64,000 nucleotides of DNA from Candidatus Sphingomonas colombiensis (GCA_029202845.1 CP119315.1:3565001-3629000); one strand, 5' to 3'. Counted from the first letter of the stretch, positions 17,964 to 27,656 are shown. Translations and numbers: made by a program. Notes: generated by a model from the sequence alone, not told the origin.

Positions 17964-18845
17964 ATGTACGACTGGGGCGATATCCGGCATTTTCTGGCGG
18001 TGGCCGAAACCGGCAGCACGCTTGCTGCCGGCCGCGCGCTGCGCGTCAGCCAGACGACCGCCGCGCGCCGCGTCGCAGCACTTGAGGAGGCGCTGGGCCT
18101 GATCCTGTTCGAGCGGCGGCAGAGCGGCTATTCGCTCACCCCCGCCGGCGAAACATTGCTCACCCACGCCCGCGCCGCCGAGGACACGATGCGCCGGGTT
18201 GCGGACGAGGCGGCGCTATTGCGCCGGACGGCGGAGGGCGTGGTTCGACTCACCATGTCGCCGATCTTCGCCTTCACCTTCATGGCGCCGATCGTCCGCG
18301 ATCTGCGCACGGAGCATCCCGAAATCCGCATCGAGATCGATACGAGCGAGGATGTGCGCGATCTCGCCGGTGGGGAGGCGGATATCGCGTTGCGCGTCAG
18401 CAAGAGCCCGACTGGTGCCGGCCTGATCTGTCGCCGCCTCACCGACGATCCGTGGACGGTCTATTGCAGCCGATCCTATGCCGAACAGCATGGTGTGCCG
18501 CGTCGCATTCCCGAACTGGCGCGCTCGCCGTTCATCGGCGGTGGCGAGCCGGGCGTATGGGCGCAATATCTGGAATGGCTGACCGAACACGGGCTGGAAG
18601 GTCAGGTGGTGATGCATCACAATTCGTCGACCGGCCTGCTCGCGGCGGTACGCGCCGGGATGGGGCTCGCGGTGCTGCCGTGCCTGGCCGCGGATAGTGA
18701 TCCGGATTTGATACGCTGCCTGCCGCCGCTAGAGGGCGTCGCGCTCAGCCTGTGGCTCGCCTATCACGAGCGCTTCCGCCACGAACCGCGCATCCGCGCC
18801 GTGCTGGATTTTCTCGCCGCTCGTATCCCGCGATATATCGGCTGA
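17964..18845 (+). CDS. LysR-family transcriptional regulator
   Basis: A 293-residue regulator: N-terminal winged helix (FLAVAETGSTLAAGRALRVS, RRVAALEEALGLILFERR) followed by a periplasmic-binding-like effector domain (VRLTMSPIFAF, GEADIALRVS, AAVRAGMGLAVLPCLAAD). Start ATG 17964 sits after AGAAAGGGGGGCG; a longer open frame upstream runs through the intergenic region. LysR proteins usually control a divergent neighbour, here the UrcA gene, but no T-N11-A site was confirmed. The effector is unknown. Confidence 0.9.
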   Translation: MYDWGDIRHFLAVAETGSTLAAGRALRVSQTTAARRVAALEEALGLILFERRQSGYSLTPAGETLLTHARAAEDTMRRVADEAALLRRTAEGVVRLTMSPIFAFTFMAPIVRDLRTEHPEIRIEIDTSEDVRDLAGGEADIALRVSKSPTGAGLICRRLTDDPWTVYCSRSYAEQHGVPRRIPELARSPFIGGGEPGVWAQYLEWLTEHGLEGQVVMHHNSSTGLLAAVRAGMGLAVLPCLAADSDPDLIRCLPPLEGVALSLWLAYHERFRHEPRIRAVLDFLAARIPRYIG

Positions 18846-18860
18846 CACGCGGGAACGCGA

Positions 18861-19544
18861 TCAGGCGGGCTTCACCCACGCGCCTTCGCGAAACCATTTG
18901 GTGACGATATATTTGACGCCTTCGGTCACCGCCGATCCCTCGTGCAACGTGGCGTCGTTCGGCGTGCCATCGGCGTTCAGGTTGTTCCACGCCAGCAGCA
19001 GGCCGCGCTTCGGCGCGACCCGCAAGCCCGCCTGAGGAAACCAGGTGGCCCCGCCTTCTTCCACATCGTTCAGATAGATCATCGCGGTCCAGGTGCGATG
19101 GCCGCCGGTCGCCTGCATCGCCGGCCAATAGCTTTCGCCCTCGTTGAAATAATCGTGATGCGGGCGAAAATGCTGCCCGACGGCATAGCGCTGGCCCTGA
19201 AGCGTTTCCCCATTTTCGGGCGCGATGCCCAATAGCGCCGCCACCCCCTCGTCGATCGCTCGTATCTCCGGCGACCAGCGATCGAGATCGCAGCTTTCGC
19301 TGGTCCGATATTCCGAATTACCGCTGTTGGATAACAGGGTGGACGGGCGGCGGTTCGCGTCGATCAGCTTAATCAACCGCGCACACTGCTTCGCGTCGAG
19401 ATAGTTGCGGCAGCGATATGCGACCGCCAGTTCGCTCGGCAATCGCTCTATTCGAGGGTTGGCGTCGAGCCGTGCCTGCACCTGTTCGCCGATGAAGCGG
19501 CGCACCGGGGAAGGCTGCGCGGAAGATCCGGGATTCCTCGTCAT
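18861..19544 (-). CDS. 2OG-Fe(II) oxygenase, prolyl 4-hydroxylase-like
   Basis: A 227-residue dioxygenase with the iron-binding HxD in FRPHHDYFNEG, the conserved TAMIYLNDVEEGGATWFP strand, and the distal His in ATLHEGSAVTEGVKYIVTKW, where Lys binds 2-oxoglutarate. This matches the catalytic domain of prolyl 4-hydroxylase alpha subunits and their bacterial homologues. No signal peptide is seen, so it is cytoplasmic. The protein substrate is unknown. Confidence 0.9.
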   Translation of the reverse strand: MTRNPGSSAQPSPVRRFIGEQVQARLDANPRIERLPSELAVAYRCRNYLDAKQCARLIKLIDANRRPSTLLSNSGNSEYRTSESCDLDRWSPEIRAIDEGVAALLGIAPENGETLQGQRYAVGQHFRPHHDYFNEGESYWPAMQATGGHRTWTAMIYLNDVEEGGATWFPQAGLRVAPKRGLLLAWNNLNADGTPNDATLHEGSAVTEGVKYIVTKWFREGAWVKPA

Positions 19545-19582
19545 ATTCAGGCCACTTTGCGCGGCCCGCCTCGAATGACAAG

Positions 19583-19608
19583 CGGGCGCCGTTCAAAAAC
19601 GGCGCCCG
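19583..19608 (-). terminator. Hairpin downstream of the RcnB-like gene
   Basis: A perfect 11-bp inverted repeat CGGGCGCCGTT / AACGGCGCCCG with a 4-nt loop lies 8 bp past the stop codon of the minus-strand gene at 19616. There is no T-run after the stem, so it may be a weak terminator or an mRNA 3' end stabiliser. Confidence 0.5.
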
Positions 19609-19615
19609 ACGTGTC

Positions 19616-20593
19616 TTACCAGAAGATGTCGTTGATCACGTCGACCACCTGGCCGGAATAGATGTCGACCAGCAGGGCATCGTTATAATAACGCACCCAG
19701 CGATACGGGCCGTACACTTCCGGCAGGCGATAGCTCCACGGATCGTCGATCCAGTAATTCTGCGCGAACAATATGTTCGACAGGGTCATGCCGATCGAAA
19801 AGCGGCGATAGCCGTAGCTCCAGCCATAGGGCGCGTAATAGCGCGGCAGATGGAAGGCCTGACGGTTCTGGTAGCGGTAGCCGCTCCAGTTATAGCGCGT
19901 GTCACGACGCCAATCCCGGTTCCACTGGCCGCGATTGTCGCGGGCGTAGCGATCGCCGCCATTGTAGCGCGGATCGTTCCAACCCCGACGCGGATCGCGG
20001 TTATACTGGCCGCGATCCTGCCAGTTCGGCCCGCGATCGCCATTCGGCCGCGCCTGCTGCGAACCGCCAGGACGCCCCGGCTCACGCCATTGTCCGTGTG
20101 ACTGATCTCGGCCGGCCCAGTTGCCGCCCTGCGACGCATCGGGGCGCTGCCAGCCACCAGGCTGCCCGTCTGGCTGGCGTTGCGGCCGCTGGGCCTGCTC
20201 GCGATCACCGCCATTCCATTGCGAACGCTCCTGCGCCTGACCGCGATCACCACCATTCCATTGCGGACGCCCCTGCGCCTGACCGCGATCGCCACCATTC
20301 CACTGCGGACGCTGTTGCGCCTGACCGCGATCGCCACCGTTCCATTGCGGACGCCCTTGCGCCTGACCGCGATCGCCACCGTTCCATTGCGGGCGCTGTT
20401 GCGCCTGACCGCGATCGCCGCCGTTCGATTGTGGGCGCTGCTGGGCTTGCGGCGCTTGAGCCTGATGCTGCGGGCGTTCGCCGCGATCACCATTGCCGCG
20501 ATAATCGCCGCGCTGCGCGTTATCCTGAGCGGATGCCGAAAGCGGCAGCAGCGAGGCCGCGGCCATCAGCGTTACCGAAATCAACTTTTTCAT
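19616..20593 (-). CDS. RcnB-family periplasmic protein with six tandem 14-residue repeats
   Basis: A 325-residue secreted protein: signal peptide MKKLISVTLMAAASLLPLSASAQ, six near-identical repeats of RPQWNGGDRGQAQQ (residues 53-136), a further Gly/Arg/Trp/Asn-rich region, and a C-terminal RcnB-like domain (NRQAFHLPRYYAPYGW, DDPWSYRLPEVYGPYRWVRY, LVDIYSGQVVDVIND). RcnB of E. coli is a periplasmic protein in nickel/cobalt homeostasis; sphingomonads carry many RcnB-domain proteins of unclear role. The repeat tract is hydrophilic and probably disordered, and its length may vary between strains. Confidence 0.85.
   Translation of the reverse strand: MKKLISVTLMAAASLLPLSASAQDNAQRGDYRGNGDRGERPQHQAQAPQAQQRPQSNGGDRGQAQQRPQWNGGDRGQAQGRPQWNGGDRGQAQQRPQWNGGDRGQAQGRPQWNGGDRGQAQERSQWNGGDREQAQRPQRQPDGQPGGWQRPDASQGGNWAGRDQSHGQWREPGRPGGSQQARPNGDRGPNWQDRGQYNRDPRRGWNDPRYNGGDRYARDNRGQWNRDWRRDTRYNWSGYRYQNRQAFHLPRYYAPYGWSYGYRRFSIGMTLSNILFAQNYWIDDPWSYRLPEVYGPYRWVRYYNDALLVDIYSGQVVDVINDIFW
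20186..20437 (-). repeat. Six tandem 42-bp coding repeats
   Basis: Six in-frame copies of a 42-bp unit encode residues 53-136 of the RcnB-like protein. Copies differ at a few positions (Gln/Gly/Glu at the last residue, Ser for Trp in the first copy, Ser for Pro and Glu for Gly in the last), so they are not freshly duplicated. Confidence 0.85.
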
Positions 20594-20700
20594 TCCCGGT
20601 CACTCCACCGCCGGCGCACGAGCCGGCCCTGATAATGATGCCGGTTTGGCCGAGTCGTGGCGAATGTGTGCTGAACCGGTCTGTAAGCCTAATGAAAGAA

Positions 20701-21711
20701 TCAGGCTTGAGCGGAGGCTGGCTGCTCGATCTCGCGGTGCTGATCGGCGAGGTAGCCCAGCGACGCGCGCGCACGCACCGGGCCCGCGATATCCGCCACC
20801 AGATACAGCGGCCGTCGCTTCGATTCGATATAGAGCCGCCCGAGATATTCGCCGATCATGCCCAGCACGAACATCTGCACCGCGCTCAGCACCGTCACCA
20901 CCAGCATGGTCGAGGTCCAGCCCTGCACCGGGCTGCCTTCGAAGTAACCCCAGGCGATATAAACCAGCAGCAGCAGCGACGCCCCCGCCAGCGCGACCGA
21001 GGCATGGCTGGCGAAACGCAACGGTGCGGTGGAAAAGCCGGTCACCGCGTCGAACGCGAGCCGCAGCATCTTCGACAGCGGATAGTTCGTCTCGCCCGCG
21101 TGGCGCTCTGCGCGATCATAGGGGAATGGCACCTGCCGGAACCCGATCCACGCCACCATCCCGCGAATGAACCGCGCCTGCTCCGGCAGCGACAGGAACG
21201 CATCGAGCGCGCGACGCGTCATCAGCCGGAAATCGCCGGTGTCGAGCGGGATCGGCGTATCCGTCACGCGATCGAGCACACGATAGAAGATCGACGCGGT
21301 CGCCTTCTTGAACAGCGTTTCTCCCTCGCGACGGCGGCGAACGGCATAGACCACATCCGCTTCCTCGCGCGCCATCGTTTCGCGCATCTCGCCCAGCAAT
21401 TCGGGCGGATCCTGCAAATCGGCGTCGAGGATCAGGATCTGCTCGCCACCGCACAGGTCCAGCCCAGCCGTCAGCGCGAGCTGATGGCCGTGGTTACGCG
21501 ACAGGTTGATCGCCACGACGCGCGAGTCCGCCGCCGACAGCTGCTGCATGATCGCCCAGCTATTATCGCGCGAGCCGTCGTTGACGAGCACGATCTCATG
21601 ATCGTCGCCCACCACGGATCGCACGGCGGCGGATACGCGCTCGTGGAGCAGCGGCAATGTCGCCGCTTCATTGTAACAGGGAATGACGACGGAAAGCTGG
21701 GGACGGTGCAT
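20701..21711 (-). CDS. GT2-family glycosyltransferase, polyisoprenyl-phosphate type (GtrB/ArnC-like)
   Basis: A 336-residue enzyme. The GT-A domain starts LSVVIPCYNEAATLP and shows EIVLVNDGSRDNSW and ILDADLQDPPELL (the metal-binding DxD) plus GDFRLMTRRALDAF. Two C-terminal membrane helices (VALAGASLLLLVYIAWGYF; MLVVTVLSAVQMFVLGMIGE) anchor it in the inner membrane. Relatives transfer a sugar from a nucleotide donor to undecaprenyl or dolichyl phosphate for later use on envelope glycans. No partner flippase or transferase is adjacent, so the sugar is unknown. Confidence 0.9.
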   Translation of the reverse strand: MHRPQLSVVIPCYNEAATLPLLHERVSAAVRSVVGDDHEIVLVNDGSRDNSWAIMQQLSAADSRVVAINLSRNHGHQLALTAGLDLCGGEQILILDADLQDPPELLGEMRETMAREEADVVYAVRRRREGETLFKKATASIFYRVLDRVTDTPIPLDTGDFRLMTRRALDAFLSLPEQARFIRGMVAWIGFRQVPFPYDRAERHAGETNYPLSKMLRLAFDAVTGFSTAPLRFASHASVALAGASLLLLVYIAWGYFEGSPVQGWTSTMLVVTVLSAVQMFVLGMIGEYLGRLYIESKRRPLYLVADIAGPVRARASLGYLADQHREIEQPASAQA

Positions 21712-21814
21712 GGCGGCGCCCCTTATCGGCTAGCCGGGCGGAAATCACCAGATTGTTCGCGCGAGCCGCGGGAAGGCGCGCCGCAGTGCAGAGCCACCTT
21801 CCCGCTTTGCCGCA

Positions 21815-23617
21815 TCACGCGCCGGCGCGGGCGCGTTCTTCCACCATTCGTTCCAAAATGGTCAGCGGCATGGCGCCGGCGTGCAGGATATCGTGGAAAT
21901 CCTTTTCGTTGAATTTCGCGCCCTGAATCGCCTTGGCCTTTTCGCGCGCGCGCACCCAGGCGGCATGACCGACCTTGTAGCTGCAAGCCTGCCCCGGCTG
22001 TGTGCAATAACGTTCGATCTCTCGCTGCGAGCGCGGCCGCGCGAAACCAACGGTCTGCACCATATAATCGGTCGCCTTTTCGCGGTTCCACCGCTTGGTG
22101 TGGATGCCCGTGTCGATCACCAGCCGCGCGGCGCGGAAGAGATAGCTTTGCAGGAAGCCCGCGCGCTCCAGCGGCGTGACATAGCCGCCCACTTCGTCCG
22201 CCAGACTTTCGGCATAAAGCGCCCAGCCTTCGGAATAAGCGTTGAAGAAGGAGAGCTTGCGCAGCAATGGCGTTTTCGCCTGCTGCGCGACGGTGAGTTG
22301 CAGGTGATGCCCCGGCACGCCTTCGTGATAGGTCAGGCTCGGCAGCGAATATTTCGGCCAGTCGCCGACGCTCTTGAGGTTGATCCAGTAAATCGCTGGG
22401 CGCGAACCATCGAGCGCGGCGAGATAATAATAGCCGTTCGACGCGCCATCCTGAATCTCCACCGGTACACGGCGAATCTCGAGCGGCGCGTTGGGCGGAT
22501 TGTTGACGAGGCGGCCAAGCTTTGCCGTCATCGCGGCGTTGCCTGCGTTCAAATCGCTGATCAATTGCGCGCGACCGGCGTCGGTATCGGGATAAAGCTG
22601 CTCGGGGCGGACGTTGAGCGCGTTGAGCCGGTCCGCGACCGAGCCCTGCGTCAGCCCATTCGCCTTCAGGATCGTTTCCAGCTCCGCGGTGATCGACGCG
22701 ACCTGCTCCAGCCCCATGCGATGAACCTCGTCGGGGGTGAAATTGGTGGTGGTCGATTCGGCCAGCGCCGCGGCGTAGATTTCATCGCCCTTCGGCACTG
22801 CCCACAACCCGTCATCGGTCCGCCCCTTGGCGCGCAACGCCTTGATGAGCGTGATCTGTCGATCGAGCGCGGGATAGATCTGCTTATCGACGATCGCGCT
22901 GGCCTTCGCCTGCCAGTCGCCAGCGATATTCGCTTTGGCCGCACGCGAGACGAGCGATTCGGTCAGCCCGCTCTTCCCCGGCGCGGGATCACGCAGCTTG
23001 GCCATCTGCCCCAGCGTGAGATCGAGCGACCAGCCCGGCGCGACATAGCCACGCGCCGCCTCCGATTTCTGGTGTGCGGTGTCGTTGTCGAGCGCGGTCG
23101 CCATTGCGGCGAGGCGATCGAGATAGGCCGAGCAATCCTCCGCATTGGTGATGGTGTGGGAGGAGTTCAGGAAATCGGGCGTCTCGAAATAGACACCGCC
23201 CTGCTGGAAGATCGGATACGGGCGCTGCACCGAATCCAGGCCGAATTTGTCCATCGGGATCGCACGCGCGTTGAGCGAATAAAGCACCACCTCGCGATCG
23301 AGCCGGGAGCCGGGCGAAAGCGTTTCGGGCGCCACGGCGACAATGTCGCGGATCGCCTTATGGAGGGTCAGTTGCCCCTTGATACGTCCGGCGGCGGAAT
23401 TGTCCTCCAGCTTGTGCTTCAGCGCGGCATTCGCGCCCTTGTCCATGCCGAGCACGGTGGCGAGCGACGGCATTTCGCGGAGCGTGTCCGCCATGATCCG
23501 ATCGAATGTGGCGTTAAGCTTCGCGTCACCCGAGGCGACCTGCGCGCGCAATGCGCCCGGCATCAGCGCGAGCGCGGATGCTGCGGAAGACGAAGTGAGA
23601 AATGTACGACGATCCAT
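21815..23617 (-). CDS. DUF885-family secreted metallopeptidase-like protein
   Basis: A 600-residue protein with a Tat-like signal (DRRTFLTSSS then a hydrophobic core ending LRAQ) and the DUF885 hallmark TYHEGVPGHHLQ, an HExxxHH-type zinc site. The C-terminal part has FNAYSEGWALYAESLADE and ERYCTQPGQACSYKVG, also typical. DUF885 proteins are related to M2/M3-type peptidases and some act as dipeptidases. It lies on the same strand as, and 94 bp downstream of, the S10-like peptidase at 23712, and both are predicted to be exported, so a role in scavenging peptides is inferred. Confidence 0.88.
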   Translation of the reverse strand: MDRRTFLTSSSAASALALMPGALRAQVASGDAKLNATFDRIMADTLREMPSLATVLGMDKGANAALKHKLEDNSAAGRIKGQLTLHKAIRDIVAVAPETLSPGSRLDREVVLYSLNARAIPMDKFGLDSVQRPYPIFQQGGVYFETPDFLNSSHTITNAEDCSAYLDRLAAMATALDNDTAHQKSEAARGYVAPGWSLDLTLGQMAKLRDPAPGKSGLTESLVSRAAKANIAGDWQAKASAIVDKQIYPALDRQITLIKALRAKGRTDDGLWAVPKGDEIYAAALAESTTTNFTPDEVHRMGLEQVASITAELETILKANGLTQGSVADRLNALNVRPEQLYPDTDAGRAQLISDLNAGNAAMTAKLGRLVNNPPNAPLEIRRVPVEIQDGASNGYYYLAALDGSRPAIYWINLKSVGDWPKYSLPSLTYHEGVPGHHLQLTVAQQAKTPLLRKLSFFNAYSEGWALYAESLADEVGGYVTPLERAGFLQSYLFRAARLVIDTGIHTKRWNREKATDYMVQTVGFARPRSQREIERYCTQPGQACSYKVGHAAWVRAREKAKAIQGAKFNEKDFHDILHAGAMPLTILERMVEERARAGA

Positions 23618-23711
23618 CTGTTGCCCCTTTTTGTTCTGGGAGATGGATCATCGTAACGCGGCGCACAGGTGTGGCAATAGCATAATACACCCGTGCGCCA
23701 TCTTCAGTCGA

Positions 23712-25310
23712 TCAGTTGCCGCTGGCCGAACCGGCAAGCGCGCTGTCGTACCAATTGACCAGATCACGCCGCATCGCGTGCAGCGCTTCCGGGTTCAAAT
23801 AGGTCATGTGCCCGGCCGGGTAGTAAGTGAACGACAGGTTCTTCGCCTGCGCCGGCTCCAGCATCATATGCCCAAGGTCATATTCGGTGCCGAAGAATGG
23901 CGTCGCCATATCGTACCAGCCGTTCATCGACAGCACCTTGAGATACGGATTGTCGCGCATCGCGAAAGCGAGATCGACCGCCGTATTCGGGTTGTTTTGC
24001 TGCGCAGCAAAGCCGCCGCCCGGCGCCTTGTGCTTCCAGTTCCAATCAAAGCCGGCCGCATCGCGCGCCGACAGGCGATATTGCATGTCGGTCTTATAAC
24101 CGAGCGTGTTGCTCAGATAGTCGTGGAACGTCCCGATGAACGCGCCCGCGATCGCATCGGAGGACGCATCGGAGTCCGGGCGGTCGCCCGCGGCATCGGC
24201 GTCGACGCCGAGGTAGCGGGAATCGAACCGACCGATCCGCTTGCGGCTGTCACGCAGCAATTCCTTCTGGAAGCGCGGCAGGTCGATGCGCAGATTGGCG
24301 CGCTTGATGAATTCCGGGGACAGCCCGATGAGCTGGCTCAGCTGGTTCGCCACCTGATCCCGCTCCGCATCGGAGATCGACTGGCCCTTGGCCAGCGCCG
24401 AGGCATAGGGCCCAACCGCGAAGGCACGCGCCTGCTCGACGATCGTTGCGACGTCCGCCGGGCGATTCTGGATGCGGTTGTGATACCAGGCGGTCGCGGC
24501 GAAGCTGGGCAGATAGTTCAGATAGACCTGATCCAGCCCCGGCTGCCGATAGCCGTAATTCATGATCGAGGAGAGCAGCACCACGCCGTTCAGCGCCATG
24601 CCGCGATCCTGGAGCTGATAGGCCAGCGCGCCTGAACGCGTGGTGCCATAGCTTTCGCCGAAGATGAACTTCGGGCTGTTCCAGCGCCCGTTCTTGCTGA
24701 CATAGCGGATGATCGCGCGGGCGAAGGCATCCACGTCCTCATCGACGCCGTAGAAATGGCTCGGCTTGGTATCGCCCAGCGCGCGCGAATAGCCGGCGCC
24801 CATCGCGTCGAGGAACACCATGTCGGTCTTGTCGAGCAAAGTATCCGGGTTCGGGCCGAAATCGAACGGTGCCGGGCGGATGAACTCGGGGTTGCCGGTA
24901 CGCAGCCGCACCGGCGCGAACGATCCCATGTGCAGCCAGAAGGTCGGGCTGCCGGGGCCGCCGTTGTAGAAGAAGGTGATCGGCCGCTTGGTGCCCGGCT
25001 TCGTGCCGTCCAGCGTATAGGCCGTGTAGAACATCGATCCGGTCGGCTTGCCTTCGGTATCGCGGATCGTCAGCGTGCCGGCGGTGGCGGTGTAGGCAAG
25101 CGTCCGCCCGGCGACCGCGACATTGCCCTTCGAACGCTCTTCACGCTCCTGCACCGGCGCGTTGGCGTAGGCGGATTCCACGTCCTGCTTCGCCAGTTCG
25201 GCGTGGGAGAGCGGCGCCCCCTTCCCGGCCTTGTCGGCAGGCTTGTTGTCCTGCGCGGCGACCGCGACAGAGGATGTGGCAAGAAGAATAGCGATGGCAC
25301 GTACCAGCAA
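23712..25310 (-). CDS. S10-family serine carboxypeptidase-like protein, secreted
   Basis: A 532-residue protein with signal peptide MLVRAIAILLATSSVAVAAQ. The alpha/beta-hydrolase fold shows the S10 motifs: FFYNGGPGSPTFWLHMGSFAP (oxyanion region), IFGESYGTTRSGALAYQ (catalytic Ser), NGWYDMATPFFGTEYDLGHM (Asp) and YYPAGHMTYLN (His). The complete triad suggests active carboxypeptidase in the periplasm. It is the promoter-proximal member of a same-strand pair with the DUF885 gene. Confidence 0.88.
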   Translation of the reverse strand: MLVRAIAILLATSSVAVAAQDNKPADKAGKGAPLSHAELAKQDVESAYANAPVQEREERSKGNVAVAGRTLAYTATAGTLTIRDTEGKPTGSMFYTAYTLDGTKPGTKRPITFFYNGGPGSPTFWLHMGSFAPVRLRTGNPEFIRPAPFDFGPNPDTLLDKTDMVFLDAMGAGYSRALGDTKPSHFYGVDEDVDAFARAIIRYVSKNGRWNSPKFIFGESYGTTRSGALAYQLQDRGMALNGVVLLSSIMNYGYRQPGLDQVYLNYLPSFAATAWYHNRIQNRPADVATIVEQARAFAVGPYASALAKGQSISDAERDQVANQLSQLIGLSPEFIKRANLRIDLPRFQKELLRDSRKRIGRFDSRYLGVDADAAGDRPDSDASSDAIAGAFIGTFHDYLSNTLGYKTDMQYRLSARDAAGFDWNWKHKAPGGGFAAQQNNPNTAVDLAFAMRDNPYLKVLSMNGWYDMATPFFGTEYDLGHMMLEPAQAKNLSFTYYPAGHMTYLNPEALHAMRRDLVNWYDSALAGSASGN

Positions 25311-25432
25311 GGCAGAGCCCCCCTTTTGTTTAGTGATGGGCGTTTATTCGCCCAGCCTCAGAGGGATCGCAAGACATTGCGTGCCGGCACGGCGATTGCG
25401 TCGGGGCGTGTGGGGATCGGCGCATGGCGGGC

Positions 25433-25460
25433 TGCAAAAAGCGCGGTTCTGCGCTTTCAA
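25433..25460 (-). terminator. Rho-independent terminator downstream of the RelA/SpoT gene
   Basis: On the minus strand AAAGCGC, loop AGAACC, GCGCTTT then TT forms a 7-bp stem that runs into a T-stretch. It lies about 95 bp beyond the stop codon at 25551 and before the divergent region of the S10 gene. Confidence 0.65.
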
Positions 25461-25550
25461 TGCTCACATACTGAAAGGGCCGGTGTTCGAAATCCACCCT
25501 TTGGCGTCGCCCCGAACCGAATCCCGACACATCCGAAGCCGGCGCCCGGT

Positions 25551-27656
25551 TCAGGCCCGTTCGGCGCCCGCCACCGCGTCGACCGCGCGTAACCCCGCCA
25601 GCAGTCGCATCAATTGATGCGCGTCATGCACCTCCACGTCGATCGTGTTGGTGTGAATGCCGGTATCGCGGCTGTCGAGCCGCAGATTGATGATGTTCGC
25701 CTTGTGCTGGCCGATGATCGTGGCGATCACGCCCAGCGCGCCGGGCTCGTTGCGCACTTCCACGGTGATGCGCGCCACCGCGCCCTGCGTTTTGGTGCCC
25801 CACTGGACGTCGATCCAGTCGGTTTCCTCATCAGTCCGCTGTGCCAGTTCGCCCAGCGTGCAGCAATCGATCGTATGGACCTCGATCGAGGCATCGGGCC
25901 GCCGCAATCCCACGATGCGATCGCCCGGCACCGGGTGACAGCAAGTGGCGAGTTCATAGGCGACGCCCGGCGCGAGTCCTTCGATCGAAATGGCGGAAGA
26001 TTGCGGCGGCGCATGCGCCACATCGGCGCCGGCGGACCCCGGCATCAGCGCCTCCATCACCTGCGCATCCGTCAGGGTGCGACGCGCGATCGCGGTCATC
26101 AGCTGGGTTTCGTCGGAGAGCTTGAGCCGCTTCACGCCTTCATCGAGCGCGTCGGCCGCCAGCGGGGCCGGCAGGCGCGAGATGATATCGTCGTAAAGCT
26201 TACGCCCCAGCGCGACGGTCTGTTCTCGCTCCACCAGCCGCAGGTGACGGCGGATCGCCGCCAGCGCCTTGCCGGTGATCGCGAAATTGAGCCAGTTCGG
26301 TTGCGGCGTCTGCGCCTTGGAACGCAGCACCTGCACCTGATCGCCGTTGTGGATTTCGGTGCGCAGCGGCACGACGCGCCCGTTGATCTTCGCGCCCACC
26401 GCCTGATCGCCCAGATCGGTGTGAACCGCATAGGCGAAATCGATCGGCGTCGCGCCCTTGGGCAATTGGATCAATTCGCCCTTCGGCGTGAAAGCGAAGA
26501 TGCGATCCTGATACATCGCCATCCGCGTGTGTTCGAGCAGTTCCTCCGGCGTTGCCGCGGTGTCGAGAATCTCCACCAGATCGGCGATCCAGTTTTGCTG
26601 GGTCTCCGGGCGGACATGCATATCCTGCTTATATGCCCAGTGCGCGGCGAGGCCGAATTCCGCCTCCGCGTGCATTTCCTCGGTACGTATCTGGATTTCG
26701 ACGCGCTGGTTTTCCGCGTGCATCACCGTGGTGTGCAGCGAACGATAGCCGTTGCGCTTGGGCGTCGAGATATAGTCCTTGAACCGCCCCGGCACCGCCG
26801 GCCAGCGGCGATGGATATGGCCGAGCGCGGCATAACAATCCTCAACCGCCGGCACGATCGCGCGAAACGCCATGATGTCGGAAAGCTGCTCGAAGCTGAT
26901 GTGGCGTTCCTGCATCTTGCGCCAGATCGAATAGGGATGCTTCTCGCGCCCCGAAATCTCGGCCTGGATGCCATGACGCGACAGCAGCGCCTTTAGCCCG
27001 GAACCGATCTTCGCGATTCGATCCCCGCCGCCGGATTTCAGTTGCTCCAGCCGCCGCGTGATCGATTCATATGCTTCCGGCTCGAGCTGCTGGAAGGCGA
27101 GCGTCTGCATCTCCTTCATGAACTCGTACATGCCGATCCGCTCGGCGAGCGGGGCATAGATATCCATCGTCTCCTTCGCGATACGCCGGCGTTTTTCCGG
27201 CTTCGCGATGTGATGGAGCGTGCGCATGTTGTGCAGGCGATCGGCCAGCTTCACCAGCAGCACACGGATATCGCCCGACATGGCGAGCAGGAATTTGCGC
27301 AGGTTTTCCGCGGCGCGCTCGTTCTCGGTCTGCGCCTCGATCTTGGAAAGTTTGGTTACACCATCAACCAGCCGCGCAACATTATCCCCGAACAATTGCT
27401 GGATCTGTTCTGGCGTGGCGACCGTATCCTCGACCGTATCGTGCAGGATCGCGGTGGCGATCGTCTCGTCGTCGAGGTTCAATTCGGTCAGGATGCCGGC
27501 CACCTCGATCGGGTGGCTGAAATAGGGGTCGCCGGATGCGCGCTTCTGGGTGCCATGGGCGTTGACCGAAAAGACATAGGCGCGGTTAAGCAGCGCCTCA
27601 TCGGCATCCGGGTCGTACGCAAGAACCCGATCGATCAACTCATACTGTCTTAGCAC
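25551..27656 (-). CDS. Bifunctional (p)ppGpp synthetase/hydrolase (RelA/SpoT homologue)
   Basis: A 701-residue Rsh protein that makes and degrades the alarmone (p)ppGpp. The HD hydrolase domain has FSHPIEVAGIL and AILHDTVEDTVAT with intact His-Asp. The synthetase domain has RFKDYISTPKRNGYRSLHTT and IQIRTEEMHAEAEFGLAAHW. A TGS domain follows (IFAFTPKGELIQLPKGATP), then a His/Cys-bearing region (ATCCHPVPGDRIVG) and a C-terminal ACT domain (ITVEVRNEPGALGVIATI). Both catalytic domains look active, as in most alphaproteobacteria with a single Rsh. Start is the GTG at 27654-27656, which gives the usual family N-terminus (VLRQYELIDRVLAYDPDAD); the ATG 78 bp upstream would run through the terminator stem of the next gene. 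Confidence 0.93.
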   Translation of the reverse strand: MLRQYELIDRVLAYDPDADEALLNRAYVFSVNAHGTQKRASGDPYFSHPIEVAGILTELNLDDETIATAILHDTVEDTVATPEQIQQLFGDNVARLVDGVTKLSKIEAQTENERAAENLRKFLLAMSGDIRVLLVKLADRLHNMRTLHHIAKPEKRRRIAKETMDIYAPLAERIGMYEFMKEMQTLAFQQLEPEAYESITRRLEQLKSGGGDRIAKIGSGLKALLSRHGIQAEISGREKHPYSIWRKMQERHISFEQLSDIMAFRAIVPAVEDCYAALGHIHRRWPAVPGRFKDYISTPKRNGYRSLHTTVMHAENQRVEIQIRTEEMHAEAEFGLAAHWAYKQDMHVRPETQQNWIADLVEILDTAATPEELLEHTRMAMYQDRIFAFTPKGELIQLPKGATPIDFAYAVHTDLGDQAVGAKINGRVVPLRTEIHNGDQVQVLRSKAQTPQPNWLNFAITGKALAAIRRHLRLVEREQTVALGRKLYDDIISRLPAPLAADALDEGVKRLKLSDETQLMTAIARRTLTDAQVMEALMPGSAGADVAHAPPQSSAISIEGLAPGVAYELATCCHPVPGDRIVGLRRPDASIEVHTIDCCTLGELAQRTDEETDWIDVQWGTKTQGAVARITVEVRNEPGALGVIATIIGQHKANIINLRLDSRDTGIHTNTIDVEVHDAHQLMRLLAGLRAVDAVAGAERA

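Noticed and set aside
20098..21912. 604-codon frame through the RcnB repeat and the GT2 gene
   Set aside because: Created by the 42-bp coding repeats and antisense GC bias; it crosses two well-supported genes.
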